Of a DNA stretch of 64,000 nt, positions 25,237-34,816 are shown in pieces (the stretch's first letter is position 1; each line of letters opens with the position of its first letter). Made by a program: the position numbers and the translations under genes. This stretch comes from Tolypothrix sp. PCC 7712. Its GTDB lineage: Bacteria > Cyanobacteriota > Cyanobacteriia > Cyanobacteriales > Nostocaceae. The stretch spans positions 2,728,001 to 2,792,000 of the forward strand of contig NZ_CP063785.1 of NCBI RefSeq assembly GCF_025860405.1. The letters are read 5' to 3'. The notes beneath the pieces were generated by a model. It was not told where the DNA came from. It did no database searches and worked only from the letters and a program-made list of their open reading frames with translations.

Positions 25237-25357
25237 TTTTAAAGATTTTCAATCCCAAATCCCAAATCCCAAATCTAAAATCTAAAATTGGGATCAGCGA
25301 TCGCTCTTGCAAGAAGAACTAAAAGAGGGATAGTGCGTCTAAGTTTTTTGTGAGACT

Positions 25358-25383
25358 ATGACTATAGTCATGACTATAGTCAT
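25358..25383 (+). promoter_or_regulatory. Two overlapping perfect palindromes ATGACTATAGTCAT, probable antitoxin operator
   Basis: The 14-bp perfect palindrome ATGACTATAGTCAT occurs at 25358-25371 and again at 25370-25383, sharing two bases. The second ends two bases before the start codon of the Phd-like antitoxin. Twin palindromes over the promoter are the standard arrangement for Phd/YefM autoregulation, so this is very likely the site bound by the antitoxin/toxin complex. Confidence 0.75.
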
Positions 25384-25385
25384 TT

Positions 25386-25616
25386 ATGAAATCGATTTCT
25401 AAAAGTAAACTCAAAGCTCAACTACTGGAGTTCCTGCGACTTGTAGAGTCAGAAGGGGAAGAAATTGTAGTTACCGATCGCGGTAAGCCTGTGGTCAAAA
25501 TTTCCAAATATCCACAGACACTTTCAACAGAGGAGCTATTTAAGGAGATGCGCGGGAAAGTCAAGTATTTTGAAGATTTAACCACACCAACCAGTGAGGA
25601 ATGGACAGAATTGTGA
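25386..25616 (+). CDS. Phd/YefM-like antitoxin
   Basis: A 76-residue antitoxin with the Phd/YefM fold: K-S-I-S-K-S-K-L-K-A-Q-L-L-E-F-L-R-L-V-E-S near the N-terminus, then I-V-V-T-D-R-G-K-P-V-V-K-I-S. The C-terminal acidic part would bind the toxin. The gene directly follows the double palindrome at 25358-25383 and overlaps the toxin gene by 16 bp. The transcript probably starts very close to or within the operator, because no other promoter is evident between it and the start codon. Confidence 0.88.
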   Translation: MKSISKSKLKAQLLEFLRLVESEGEEIVVTDRGKPVVKISKYPQTLSTEELFKEMRGKVKYFEDLTTPTSEEWTEL

Positions 25617-26005
25617 AAATAGTCCTCGATACCTGCGCTCTCATTTGGTGGAGTTTAGATCCACAGAAGCTTTCTCAACGAGCCAGCCAAATGTGCGATC
25701 GCATGGAACGGGAGCAAAATGGTCTTGTCCCTTCTATTGCAATCTGGGAAATCTCAATCAAAATCAAAAATAGAAAACTCGATTTAGGAGTCAATCTCAA
25801 CGACTATGTCGCAACACTGAAAAAATCTAGTGTCGTTGAGATTGTACCCATTGATGAAAATATTTGGCTAGAAAGTGTTCGGTTAGATTGGAAGCACCGC
25901 GATCCAGTTGATCGGGTCGTTGTAGCACTAGCTAAAAGTCATCAAGCAGTAATCATTACAGCCGATCAAGAAATAGCTGATTTCTACCCTGAGGTAATTT
26001 GGTAG
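25601..26005 (+). CDS. PIN-domain ribonuclease toxin
   Basis: A 134-residue PIN protein, expected to cleave RNA when free of its antitoxin. Acidic ligands are visible in I-V-L-D-T-C-A near residue 9, A-I-W-E-I near 49, H-R-D-P-V-D-R near 100 and I-T-A-D-Q near 119. It starts inside the antitoxin gene in another frame, which couples their translation. It belongs to the same class as the PIN gene at 3133 but the two are clearly diverged, so they are separate modules. Confidence 0.88.
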   Translation: MDRIVKIVLDTCALIWWSLDPQKLSQRASQMCDRMEREQNGLVPSIAIWEISIKIKNRKLDLGVNLNDYVATLKKSSVVEIVPIDENIWLESVRLDWKHRDPVDRVVVALAKSHQAVIITADQEIADFYPEVIW

Positions 26006-26017
26006 ATTGGTTAGAGC

Positions 26018-27265
26018 TTACTCCATCGCCTGAATTTGCTGATTCGCTGCTGTTTGCGCTCTTACCATTGCCTGCTTTAATGGCTGCTGACCTAATAAAG
26101 CGCTAATAAATTGGTTATCAAAATTATTGACAATAGCTGCTGGATATTTGCCAGCTTGCCAAGGTGTAGCGTAGGATACGCCACTAACAAAAGGCGATCG
26201 CAAGGGGTCTTGGTCATAGCCTAATTTCTCAGCTACAGATTTCCGCGTAGGGAGTGCAAACCCTGTTCCTGTCCACTTTTGCATTCCTTGTTTACCTGTG
26301 AGATAAGCAATTAATTCCCAAGCTTCTGCTTTATGTTTGGCTTGTTTATTCATTACATAGGCAACTGTAAACACCATAGTGTTATTTTTACCATTAATTG
26401 TAGGTATCTCTGCGGTAGCAAATTCTAATTGAGGAAAGGTTTCTTGCAAATAAGGAATTGCCCAATTACCTTCAATGACCATTGCTACCTTACTCTGACC
26501 AAACATTTCACTACCAGAGTTTGTTCCCACATCAGATTTTTGAGCAGAGGAACGGTCTTTTTGATACTGATCTATAACTAACTGCAATCCTTGCAAGCCT
26601 GGTTCACTAGCAAAGGTGGCATAATCATTTTGATTAATAATTTGTCCACCAAAGGCTTTGATTTTATAAGCTTGACGCGCTAATTCCGGAATTTCCCCAA
26701 AGCCATATTTGTTGAGTTTTCCTGTTAGTTTCTCAGAATAGCTGCGTAATTCCTCCCATGTAGTTGGTGAATTACTCAAACCAGCCTCAGCAAAAGCTTT
26801 TTTGTTGTAAAACAGCGATAAAGTGGAATAATCTTTGGGAAAACCGTAAATTTGGTTTTGGTACTTGAAGCTATTAAGTAGGTTAGGTTCAAAGTCTGCT
26901 AAATCAAATTCCGGAGTGATATAAGCATTTAAAGGTTCGAGGACGTTTTGACTCATAAAAAAAGGAGCCTCTAGCGCATCCAGATAGAAAACATCAGGTG
27001 CAGCTTCTCCTACCAAGCGGGTTTTGATAACGTCCATGTATTGGTCTGAAATGACCTCATACTTAACTTTAATCTTGGGGTGCTGTGCTTCAAAGTCTTT
27101 TAGTACTTGCTGTAGAAGTTTTTGTTCTACAGGATTACCTCCCCAACCACTAAGTTTGACCGTAACTGCTGTAGATGCTTTGGGTAGTGTTAGACTGTGG
27201 CAACTAATAATTGCGATCGCGATCGCAATTACCAATCCAAAAAACTTGAACCAACTATTTCTCAT
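26018..27265 (-). CDS. ABC sugar-type substrate-binding lipoprotein
   Basis: A 415-residue extracellular solute-binding protein of family 1 (MalE/UgpB type). The N-terminus is a lipoprotein signal ending A-I-I-S-C. The family pattern is clear: V-K-L-S-G-W-G-G-N-P-V-E, D-V-F-Y-L-D-A-L-E-A-P-F, G-F-P-K-D-Y-S-T-L-S-L-F-Y-N, S-P-T-T-W-E-E-L and V-A-M-V-I-E-G-N-W-A. The ATG at 27265 is chosen; a GTG precedes it. No permease or ATPase is nearby, so the transporter must be encoded elsewhere. It converges on the toxin gene with a 12-bp gap. Confidence 0.87.
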   Translation of the reverse strand: MRNSWFKFFGLVIAIAIAIISCHSLTLPKASTAVTVKLSGWGGNPVEQKLLQQVLKDFEAQHPKIKVKYEVISDQYMDVIKTRLVGEAAPDVFYLDALEAPFFMSQNVLEPLNAYITPEFDLADFEPNLLNSFKYQNQIYGFPKDYSTLSLFYNKKAFAEAGLSNSPTTWEELRSYSEKLTGKLNKYGFGEIPELARQAYKIKAFGGQIINQNDYATFASEPGLQGLQLVIDQYQKDRSSAQKSDVGTNSGSEMFGQSKVAMVIEGNWAIPYLQETFPQLEFATAEIPTINGKNNTMVFTVAYVMNKQAKHKAEAWELIAYLTGKQGMQKWTGTGFALPTRKSVAEKLGYDQDPLRSPFVSGVSYATPWQAGKYPAAIVNNFDNQFISALLGQQPLKQAMVRAQTAANQQIQAME

Positions 27266-27601
27266 CACTAAAAAGGATGTTCGCGTAGCGTCTCCGCAGG
27301 AGAATGATCAAGGATAAAGGATGAAACAAACAATAAATTGGTAATTATCTCTCAGATTTAGCAGTTGATAAAAATTGCCTAATCTGTATCCTATTATGAA
27401 TGGCTTAAGTTGATTATTGAATTGAATTCATACTTCATATTTCAGCCTTGAGTTGCTAATCTCTCTATTTCTACTTATATCGTCTCTAATTGATGCCTAA
27501 TATTTCTAAATCTGAATTTTTATTGAGAAATGCAAGGTAGAATGACGAGAAATTATCGGCACAAAACTCATCTAGGGGATCTCTCCGTAAAACTTTAAGT
27601 T
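27266..27601. other. Divergent intergenic region between the binding protein and MFS genes
   Basis: It contains the fragment TTCGCGTAGCGTCTCCGCAG (27285-27304), a piece of a GC-rich palindromic repeat common in cyanobacteria, and otherwise AT-rich DNA that should hold both promoters. No clear boxes or hairpins were seen. Confidence 0.4.
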
Positions 27602-29011
27602 ATGACTTCTGTTCCGATTGAAACAGCTGCGCCTGTAACTCTGGAAACTGGCCAGATTACCACGCCGCAATTAACACTAACTTCTACCACCAAAAGCAAT
27701 TCGCAGCTTTATAAAGATGCGATTCGCACCAGTTTGAAGGCTTCAACCCTGGATGCTGTTTTTGCCACAGTTTTTGGTGTGGCTACAGGTGGTATTTTAC
27801 TTAGCAATTTCCTGTTGGAATTGGGTGCTAGTCCGGTAGTTTTTGGAATGCTGTCATCGATTCCCATGCTGGTGAACTTAGTTCAGCCGTTGGGTGCGTA
27901 CCTGTCAGAACGCAGCAGCAGCCGTTTCTACTATTCTTTAAGAACTCATGGAATTGCTCGGTTACTGTGGCTAATTCTCGGCATTGGTATTATTAGCTCC
28001 GGCTGGTTAGGTCTGACTGCTTCCCAGTTAGTAGGATTAACACTGTTAGTTGTCTTGTTCAGCAGTCTTTTAGGCGGACTAGGAAGCGCATCATGGCTGA
28101 GTTGGCTAGCAATGATTGTACCTCGGCGGTTACGAGGTAGGTATTTTGGTATTCGCAATAGTGCGGCTAGCTTGACTAATTTGTTCTGCGTACCGTTGGC
28201 GGGGTTAGCTGTATCTCATTGGTATGGTGGAACTTTACAAGGTTACGGGGTAATTCTGTTTGTAGGTATTTTGTTCGGGATTATCAGTTTGGGATGTCAG
28301 TACTTTCAAATAGATATGAATCCTGCTGTGCAAAACACTAGCCTTGTAAAGTACCAGCAAGTAAGTGAATCTACTACAAACATAGAGGAAATTTCTCCGC
28401 TACATCCAACCCCAAACAACGAGGTTGCTAGCATTTGGAGTAACACTAACTTTTTAAGGTTTCTGCTGTATTTCGGCTTCTGGATGCTGGCTGTGAATAT
28501 CAGCGCACCTTTTTTCAACTTCTATATGCTAGATCGGCTGCATTTAGATGTAAGTTGCGTGACGCTCTACGGTAGCCTGCAAGCCGGAGCGAATATGCTT
28601 TTGATTATCCTGTGGGGTAAATTGGCAGATAAAATCGGTAATCGCCGGATTTTGATTGTAATTGGAATTTTTGTTGCACTCACACCTGTGTTGTGGATGG
28701 GTGTCAGTGCTAATAGTTGGAATATTTGGCTATGGTTACCGCTATTACATATTTTTACAGGTGGTACATGTGCAGCAATTGATCTATGCAATAACAATAT
28801 GCAACTGGGGATAGTACCACTAAAAAACCAGTCTATCTATTTTGCGATCGCATCTGCCGTTGCTGGTGTGAGTGGTGCTTTAGGTGCAACAATTGGTGGT
28901 TTCATCGCCCAATTCGCTGAACAAGGAGGCTTACTAGGCTTATTCGCTCTCTCTAGCGCCTGTCGCCTCCTAGCGATTTTACCCCTGATGTTTGTCAAAG
29001 AACCCCATTGA
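27602..29011 (+). CDS. Major facilitator superfamily transporter
   Basis: A 469-residue polytopic membrane protein with about 12 hydrophobic segments in two halves. The central cytoplasmic loop (about 235-275) carries E-S-T-T-N-I-E-E-I-S and splits them. The motif G-K-L-A-D-K-I-G-N-R-R-I in the second half is the MFS loop signature, and R-R-L-R-G-R-Y-F-G-I-R-N in the first half is typical of the cyanobacterial subgroup. The N-terminal 40 residues are hydrophilic. Substrate not predictable. The 3' end is followed at once by a purine-rich tandem repeat. Confidence 0.83.
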   Translation: MTSVPIETAAPVTLETGQITTPQLTLTSTTKSNSQLYKDAIRTSLKASTLDAVFATVFGVATGGILLSNFLLELGASPVVFGMLSSIPMLVNLVQPLGAYLSERSSSRFYYSLRTHGIARLLWLILGIGIISSGWLGLTASQLVGLTLLVVLFSSLLGGLGSASWLSWLAMIVPRRLRGRYFGIRNSAASLTNLFCVPLAGLAVSHWYGGTLQGYGVILFVGILFGIISLGCQYFQIDMNPAVQNTSLVKYQQVSESTTNIEEISPLHPTPNNEVASIWSNTNFLRFLLYFGFWMLAVNISAPFFNFYMLDRLHLDVSCVTLYGSLQAGANMLLIILWGKLADKIGNRRILIVIGIFVALTPVLWMGVSANSWNIWLWLPLLHIFTGGTCAAIDLCNNNMQLGIVPLKNQSIYFAIASAVAGVSGALGATIGGFIAQFAEQGGLLGLFALSSACRLLAILPLMFVKEPH

Positions 29012-29013
29012 TG

Positions 29014-29142
29014 GGAGATGAGGGAGGTGGGGGAGATGAGGGAGGTGGGGGAGATGAGGGAGGTGGGGGAGATGAGGGAGGTGGGGGAGATGAGGGAGAT
29101 GGGGGAGATGAGGGAGATGAGGGAGATGAGGAAGATGAGGAG
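29014..29142. repeat. Purine-only tandem repeat, 18-bp unit GGAGATGAGGGAGGTGGG
   Basis: Four close copies of the 18-bp unit are followed by shorter GGAGATGAG variants, starting three bases after the MFS stop codon. The plus strand is almost purely purine, then switches to a pyrimidine run (TTTCCCCTTTCCCCC) up to about 29195, so the two halves could pair or form triplex DNA. Frames read through it (G-G-D-E-G repeats) are artefacts of the repeat. Confidence 0.85.
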
Positions 29143-29194
29143 GTATTTCTTTTCCCCTTTCCCCCTTTCCCCCTTGTCCCCTTCCCCTTTTCCC

Positions 29195-30145
29195 CTATTC
29201 AGCCGCGCTAGAACTCAAACTCATGGTTTCCCACAAAACCATGTGCGGGGTGGTGGGTACGGGCTGATGTAAGCCAATCAACTGAGATAGAGTATTCTTT
29301 AACTGAGTCCGGGGAACGATTTCATCAATAAAGCCATGCTTGAGCAAATCTTCAGCGCTTTGGAAATCTTCGGGGAGTTTTTCTCTGATGGTTTGCTCAA
29401 TCACTCGCCGACCAGCAAACCCAATTGTGGCTTTTGGTTCTGCGAGAATAATATCGCCCAACATGGCGAAACTTGCTGTTACACCCCCAGTAGTGGGATG
29501 AGTTAAAACGGGAATATATAAAAGTTTGGCATCGCGATGGCGTTGTAGCGCTGCGGAGATTTTCGCCATCTGCATCAAAGAGAGCATTCCTTCTTGCATT
29601 CTGGCACCACCAGAAGTGCAGACAATTACTACAGGATAGCGGCGTTGAGTGGCTTGCTCAATTAAGCGGGTGAGTTTTTCGCCGACAACAGAACCCATAC
29701 TACCACCCATGAAGCGGAAGTCCATGACTCCCAACGCCACAGGTAAACCGTTAATTTCGCCTAAACCTGTTTTGACTGCATCGATTAAACCAATTTTGTC
29801 CTGCATTTCCCGCAGACGATCGCTATAGGGTTTGCGATCGCGAAATCCTAGAGGATCGGTGGGACGCAAATGCTCGTCCATCGGTCTCCAGGTATTTTGG
29901 TCAATCAATTGGCGAATGCGTTCATCGCTATCCACGCGATGATGATGACCACACTCAGCACAAACCATTTGATTTGCTCTCAGGTCTTTTGTATATGCCA
30001 ATACACCACACTTAGCGCATTTATGCCATAATCCATCAGCGATTTCGCGTTCTTGACGTTCCAGGCTGGTGGTTCCGGATTTCCGTCGATTCGCAAACCA
30101 ATCCAATAGAGACTTTAAACCGCGTGATTCTTCGTTGTTTGCCAT
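29195..30145 (-). CDS. accD: Acetyl-CoA carboxylase carboxyltransferase subunit beta
   Basis: The zinc-containing beta subunit of the carboxyltransferase that makes malonyl-CoA for fatty-acid synthesis, working with AccA. It has 316 residues from the ATG at 30145; an in-frame TTG 14 codons upstream is less likely. The zinc ribbon is C43-x2-C46 and C62-x2-C65, followed by the crotonase-type core with [16 protein letters not shown] and [11 protein letters not shown]. The C-terminus carries [12 protein letters not shown]. It is a housekeeping gene and stands alone here. Confidence 0.96.
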   Translation of the reverse strand: MANNEESRGLKSLLDWFANRRKSGTTSLERQEREIADGLWHKCAKCGVLAYTKDLRANQMVCAECGHHHRVDSDERIRQLIDQNTWRPMDEHLRPTDPLGFRDRKPYSDRLREMQDKIGLIDAVKTGLGEINGLPVALGVMDFRFMGGSMGSVVGEKLTRLIEQATQRRYPVVIVCTSGGARMQEGMLSLMQMAKISAALQRHRDAKLLYIPVLTHPTTGGVTASFAMLGDIILAEPKATIGFAGRRVIEQTIREKLPEDFQSAEDLLKHGFIDEIVPRTQLKNTLSQLIGLHQPVPTTPHMVLWETMSLSSSAAE

Positions 30146-30739
30146 TTTTATCTTATCAAGTGGGTAATGAGGTCGAAAACGGGCCAAGAAGCGATGGGGA
30201 TTACAGGGTAAAAGTCCTCATTTCAAAGTTATGATTTGGGACTAGAGAAGGGATGCGGAGGATTGGGTGGCTCCGCTAGGGGAAGGGAACAGTTGTTCAT
30301 CCCGTTTGGCTCTTGACTATTGACTACATCGTCAAATTACGCTTGTAAGCAATTCAGACCTTATTTAGCATCTTTGGTTGCCAGCTTAACGAAAATGCTT
30401 ATGCCAACACAAGTGTGTTGTTGATTCGTTCTTGTGAAGGTATCCGCACAAGCGTTTGCATATTTACCCCTAAACCGGATGCTCTTTCCCAACCCCGCCA
30501 GGGTATACTTGCTCCCAAATCAAGAATTAGTGTTATAAGGTGATGAGCAATCAGCTTTTTAAGAGGGTAATACAGGTCACAGGATGATATTACCAAAATC
30601 TCAAGGGGCGTTGGCGTAATTGCGGTTACAGTCATAGGGGGTAGAAATTTCTTATGATGGTTTAATGGGTTGTTAAGGGAAGCTGGAGAAAATGAAATTT
30701 GATAACTTTGGATGCTAAATTGGTTTTTGACTCCTCTAT
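30146..30739. other. Intergenic region upstream of accD
   Basis: About 590 bp without a convincing gene. CAACACAAGTGTGTTG (30408-30423) is a perfect inverted repeat around AG... within an otherwise ordinary stretch, and a C/G-poor leader precedes the accD start. A long frame on the minus strand (30399-30950) overlaps the prepilin peptidase gene out of frame and shows no family pattern, so it is not taken as a gene. Confidence 0.4.
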
Positions 30740-31561
30740 TCACGTTACTGGAAAAAATAACCCCTGGTAAACAGATAAAATTGCTTCCCCGCCAAATAAA
30801 GCGATCGCAGCTCCCAAAGCGAGAAACGGGCCAAAGGGTATTTTCTGTCCAAAGCGGCGCTGTGAAAGGGCTATAGCCACACCACCTACTAACGCGCCCA
30901 CAGCACAAGCCATAAAACCAGCTAAGAGTAAATATTTCCAACCTAGCCAAGCTCCCATCATCGCCGCTAATTTGGCATCTCCGGCTCCCATTGCAGTTTT
31001 ACCTAGTGCTATGGAACCAAAAAACGCGATCGCATCAAATAACCATAAGCCCAGTACAGCTCCCACAATCCCCATCATCAGGTGCTTAATTGCTCCCACA
31101 GAGCTACCTTCAGGGAAAAACCCAATTGCTATTTGGAAGATCAGCCCCAAAACCAAACCCGACTGAGTCAGTTGATTGGGTAGAGTCATCGTATCTAAAT
31201 CTATGAGTGATAGGGCCAATAACCAGCTACAAAAAGCCCAATAGCCAATTGTCAAAATAGAAACTTTAAATAGTAAAAAAACTAGTACAAAAATTATGCC
31301 CGTTATCGCTTCTACCACAGGATAACGGGCAGCAATTTTACTTTTACAATAACGACACCGACCTCTGAGCCACAGCCACCCCAAAACGGGTACATTATCG
31401 TAAGCTTTTAGCTGGTTGAGGCAATGGGGACAACGGGAAGGAGGCCAAAGAACCGACAACCCCGCCGGCAGCCGATAAACCACAACATTAATAAAGCTAC
31501 CAATAGAAGCACCCAAAATGAAGACGAGTAAACTCGCCGGGACAATCATCAAAATGTCCAT
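30740..31561 (-). CDS. pilD: Type IV prepilin peptidase / N-methyltransferase
   Basis: The membrane-bound aspartic peptidase that trims and methylates type IV pilins; in cyanobacteria these pili drive motility and DNA uptake. The start at 31561 is favoured because AAAGGA lies just upstream; an ATG five codons earlier is possible. An N-terminal membrane segment is followed by a zinc site (C-P-H-C and C-R-Y-C-K), then the two catalytic regions L-I-D-L-D-T and G-A-G-D-A-K-L, and six or more membrane helices. Length (273) is normal. No other pil gene is near. Confidence 0.92.
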   Translation of the reverse strand: MDILMIVPASLLVFILGASIGSFINVVVYRLPAGLSVLWPPSRCPHCLNQLKAYDNVPVLGWLWLRGRCRYCKSKIAARYPVVEAITGIIFVLVFLLFKVSILTIGYWAFCSWLLALSLIDLDTMTLPNQLTQSGLVLGLIFQIAIGFFPEGSSVGAIKHLMMGIVGAVLGLWLFDAIAFFGSIALGKTAMGAGDAKLAAMMGAWLGWKYLLLAGFMACAVGALVGGVAIALSQRRFGQKIPFGPFLALGAAIALFGGEAILSVYQGLFFPVT

Positions 31562-31618
31562 ATAGTCCTTTGTCATTAGTCATGTGTCATTTGTACTTTG
31601 TCATTAGTCATTTGTCAT

Positions 31619-31657
31619 GACTGTTGACTGTTGACTGTTGACTGTTGACTATTGACT
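31619..31657. repeat. Heptamer tandem repeat TGTTGAC
   Basis: Four consecutive TGTTGAC units followed by the variant TATTGAC lie directly between the prepilin peptidase gene and the next gene. They are of the heptamer class found between genes of heterocyst-forming cyanobacteria. A looser version occurs at 9598-9630. Confidence 0.85.
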
Positions 31658-31925
31658 AATACATATGAGATTCAATTTGATTTAGTGGTACAAAACATTC
31701 TTGTGGTAACAGCACTGGGCTGTTAGTAAAAACAACTTTGCCGCGATGGGTAGTGCGATTAATCGCTACTCCTGTGGCTTGTCCTGTTACTTCAGGATGC
31801 GCTTCACAAAGAGTGTAGTAAATCTGACCAGCAGCCCGGATGACAGCCGGATCAACCAAAGGAGGCTGGGAATGCTGGCTTTTAGGAGCAGTATAGTTTT
31901 CGTATCCTTGACGTAAAGCGTACAC
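31656..31925 (-). CDS. Hypothetical protein, 89 residues
   Basis: The frame starts at a GTG (31925) and is rich in ordinary soluble residues, for example V-D-P-A-V-I-R-A-A-G-Q-I-Y-Y-T-L-C-E-A-H-P-E-V-T-G. No known domain is recognised. The codon pattern looks coding and the composition is unlike the repeat-driven frames around it, so it is probably real and cyanobacterium-specific. It ends within 5 bp of a heptamer repeat and precedes the prepilin peptidase gene on the same strand. Confidence 0.55.
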   Translation of the reverse strand: MYALRQGYENYTAPKSQHSQPPLVDPAVIRAAGQIYYTLCEAHPEVTGQATGVAINRTTHRGKVVFTNSPVLLPQECFVPLNQIESHMY

Positions 31926-32009
31926 TATTCAGTTATTTGCTTTCTAGATTTGTCTCTAGTTTATATGAAAGTTTCCGTAACGGTTGCCAAAATGGTCAAG
32001 TTTTGTTGC

Positions 32010-32165
32010 AGTTTGGGGACTGGGGACTGGGGACTGGGTAATGGGGACTGGGAGATGAGGGGGAAACGGAGAAGGGGAAAAGGGGAAGGGGAAAAAGGGG
32101 AAATAATTATGCCAATTACCAATTACCAATTACCAATTACCAATGCCCCATGCCCCATGCCCCAT
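32010..32165. repeat. G-rich and heptamer-type short repeats downstream of leuB
   Basis: Runs of GGGGACTGGGGACTGG, then purine-rich GGGGAAAAGG stretches, then ATTACCAATTACCA and CCCCATGCCCCATG repeats. These simple repeats have no coding meaning and occupy the space between leuB and the small hypothetical gene. Confidence 0.75.
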
Positions 32166-32168
32166 GCC

Positions 32169-33251
32169 CTATCCAATTGCCTTAATTAATGATTCGCCCA
32201 TTGCGCGACAACCTAAAAGCTTGGTGCCGGGTGAGAGAATATCACCAGTGCGATCGCCTTGTTCTAAAACTTGGAAGACGGCGTTTTCAATGGCATCTGC
32301 TGCGGCTGGTTGGTCTAAAGCATAACGCAACATCATGGCGGCACTCAATACCTGCGCTAGGGGATTGGCTTTATCTTGTCCAGCAATATCAGGGGCTGAA
32401 CCGTGAACTGGTTCAAACACACCAGGGCCAGAAGCACCTAAACTCGCTGAAGGTAACATCCCAATACTACCTGTGAGCATAGCAGCAGCATCGGAGAGAA
32501 TATCGCCAAATAAATTACCTGTAACAATGGTATCGAACTGCTTAGGCGCGCGGACTAGCTGCATTGCCGCATTATCTACATAGAGGTGAGATAGTTCGAT
32601 ATCGGGGTATTCTTGGGAAAGCTTGGTAATGCGATCGCGCCACAGTTGCGATACTTCTAAAACGTTGGCTTTATCTACAGAACAAAGTTTCTTGCCACGT
32701 TTGCGTGCAGCTTCAAAGGCGACTTTGCCAATGCGATCGATTTCTGATTCGGTGTAAACCATTGTATTTACACCGCGCTTTTCTCCAGTCTCAGTTTCAA
32801 AAATTCCTTTGGGTTTACCGAAGTAAATTCCCCCTGTGAGTTCGCGCACCACCATAATATCAACACCTTCTACAACTTCCTTTTTCAAAGTTGAGGCATC
32901 TATTAATTGGGGCAAAATTTTCGCTGGGCGTAAATTCGCAAATAATCCCAAACCCGCGCGCAATCCTAACAAACCTGCTTCTGGGCGGAGATTGGATGGT
33001 AAGGTATCCCACTTATAACCACCGATAGCCGCAAGCAATACAGCATCGCTATCGCGGCAAGTATCTAAAGTAGCCGCTGGTAAAGGTTCCCCTGTAGCGT
33101 CAATTGCTGCACCACCAATGAGGGCTTCTTGGAAATCAAACTTTAAATCGAATTTCTGCCCTACAATTTTTAGCACATCTACCGCTACGGCCATAATTTC
33201 GGGGCCGATGCCATCGCCGGGAAGTAGGGTAATGCGGTAGTTTTGGGTCAT
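32169..33251 (-). CDS. leuB: 3-Isopropylmalate dehydrogenase
   Basis: Catalyses the oxidative decarboxylation step of leucine synthesis, using NAD and a divalent metal. The 360-residue length is normal. Motifs: [10 protein letters not shown] near the start, [12 protein letters not shown] (substrate arginines), D-N-A-A-M-Q-L-V-R and [10 protein letters not shown] (metal aspartates), and G-S-I-G-M-L-P-S-A with [11 protein letters not shown]. It stands alone in this window; leuCD are not adjacent. Confidence 0.97.
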   Translation of the reverse strand: MTQNYRITLLPGDGIGPEIMAVAVDVLKIVGQKFDLKFDFQEALIGGAAIDATGEPLPAATLDTCRDSDAVLLAAIGGYKWDTLPSNLRPEAGLLGLRAGLGLFANLRPAKILPQLIDASTLKKEVVEGVDIMVVRELTGGIYFGKPKGIFETETGEKRGVNTMVYTESEIDRIGKVAFEAARKRGKKLCSVDKANVLEVSQLWRDRITKLSQEYPDIELSHLYVDNAAMQLVRAPKQFDTIVTGNLFGDILSDAAAMLTGSIGMLPSASLGASGPGVFEPVHGSAPDIAGQDKANPLAQVLSAAMMLRYALDQPAAADAIENAVFQVLEQGDRTGDILSPGTKLLGCRAMGESLIKAIG

Positions 33252-33786
33252 AGCTGCTGTTTACTAAGTAGATGTTGAGTTGTGCAAAAATGCTCACAGA
33301 TTAAATATCATACCGAGCAATCTGCACTAATGGAGCTATCAATTTATTACAAGGGGGCATTGGGCATGGGGCATGGGGCATGGGGCATTGAGTAATAATT
33401 GTTCTTCCTCCACTCTCTGCGCCTTGCCCCTTAATCCTCTTTGTTGAGCGTTACGGCTTTGTTTTGCAGCAATAACCAGAAATTGAGGCTGAATCATTTG
33501 ATACTTTATACTTCAGTCGCAGCCTATACAAGAGTATTCATATTCTGTTAACAGGATTTGTGAATCAGAATTATTCAATTATCTTGAATTTGCAAGTAAT
33601 ATTTGGGGATTAAAGATTACATCCACAACACTTTTATATTCAGTAAATCTAACAATTTTTATAAAATGATTTTCTATTTGGGTATACAGTCCTGCAAGAA
33701 AATTAAAAAAAAAGTATTTATAGACATTTTTGAGATAAAAAACTGTATGTTTGTTGTGTTTAAGAAGGCACAAACTACAAGAAATT
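33252..33786. other. Divergent intergenic region between leuB and the MscS gene
   Basis: It contains GGGGCATGGGGCATGG-type simple repeats (33357-33390) and AT-rich DNA. A 7-bp palindromic flavour is absent and no gene is visible. The region should hold the leuB promoter and that of the channel gene. Confidence 0.4.
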
Positions 33787-34638
33787 ATGAATTTTAAGGA
33801 AATTGGTCAGGTTGCTTTGGCGTTGTTAACGCAGTTCGGCTTGAAGCTTGTAGGCGCTATCCTGTTGTGGGTTGTAGCTCAACGCTTGATTGACTTTGGA
33901 TTGAAGCTATTACGCCGTGCTTTCAAAGTTCAACATGTTGATCCGACACTGATTACCTACATTATAAATATCATTTCTGTCACCCTGAGAATTGTTCTAG
34001 TTGTGGCAATTCTCGGATTCTTTGGTATTGAAACCACCTCCTTTGCAGCTTTGTTAGCAGCAGCAGGTATTGCAATTGGTGCAGCATGGGGTGGACTGTT
34101 GGCGAATTTTGCAGCTGGTGCGTTTTTAGTGATTTTTCGCCCATTTAAAATTGGTGATTTCATCAGTGCAGCAGGTGTTACGGGAACTGTCACAGAAATT
34201 GGACTGTTCACAACTAATATCAATACGCCTGATAATGTGATGACAATTGTCGCCAATAACAAAATCTTTTCTGACAATATTCAGAATTACTCTGCTAATC
34301 CCTACCGTCGGGTTGACCTACTAGCCCAACTGCATCATTCTGTAGATCATCACGATGCGATCGCACGGTTGAAAGCTAAAATCAGCCAAATCCCCAATGT
34401 TTTGCAAAGTCCTGCACCTGATGTAGAAATTATTGATTTCAATATGGCAGGCCCTGTACTAGCAGTACGTCCTTATTGCAATAATGACCATTACTGGCAA
34501 GTTTACTTCGACACTAATAAAGTTATACGTGAAACCTTTGGCGAAGCTGGGTATCCCGTTCCCGAACACCGTTATTCAATCAGCAGCCCATCTTCCAATG
34601 GAGTTGATCCAGTAGTCCCTGCATCAATAATTAGCTGA
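33787..34638 (+). CDS. MscS-family small-conductance mechanosensitive channel
   Basis: A 283-residue channel that opens under membrane tension to release solutes after osmotic down-shift. The ATG at 33787 is chosen; an upstream in-frame ATG would add an unlikely cytosolic tail. Two membrane helices precede the pore-lining helix, rich in Ala and Gly (A-A-L-L-A-A-A-G-I-A-I-G-A-A-W-G-G-L-L-A), followed by the MscS beta domain (F-K-I-G-D-F-I-S-A-A-G-V-T-G-T-V) and a C-terminal vestibule domain. Length and motif match E. coli MscS. It shares with the OpuC importer (42.6 kb) a link to osmotic stress but is not adjacent to it. Confidence 0.9.
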   Translation: MNFKEIGQVALALLTQFGLKLVGAILLWVVAQRLIDFGLKLLRRAFKVQHVDPTLITYIINIISVTLRIVLVVAILGFFGIETTSFAALLAAAGIAIGAAWGGLLANFAAGAFLVIFRPFKIGDFISAAGVTGTVTEIGLFTTNINTPDNVMTIVANNKIFSDNIQNYSANPYRRVDLLAQLHHSVDHHDAIARLKAKISQIPNVLQSPAPDVEIIDFNMAGPVLAVRPYCNNDHYWQVYFDTNKVIRETFGEAGYPVPEHRYSISSPSSNGVDPVVPASIIS

Positions 34639-34816
34639 TACTGACACAAACCTAAATAATACAAATGTAACAGTAGGTAGGCATCTGTCCTGCCTACTTT
34701 ATTATTTTTATGTAATGTTATATAAAAAACAAAAAAATTCTCAGTATTTAAGTCATATAAATGTAAATAAATAATGTGCTATCAGACTCATATTTGATTC
34801 ATATTTGATTTTTGAC

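Noticed and set aside
29008..29272. Small frames with G-G-D-E-G or R-E-V-G-E-M repeats
   Set aside because: They come from the purine tandem repeat and start inside or at the end of the MFS gene.
30399..30950. 183-codon open frame on the minus strand
   Set aside because: It overlaps the prepilin peptidase gene in another register, shows no family pattern and its composition (many W, C and R) is typical of a shadow frame.
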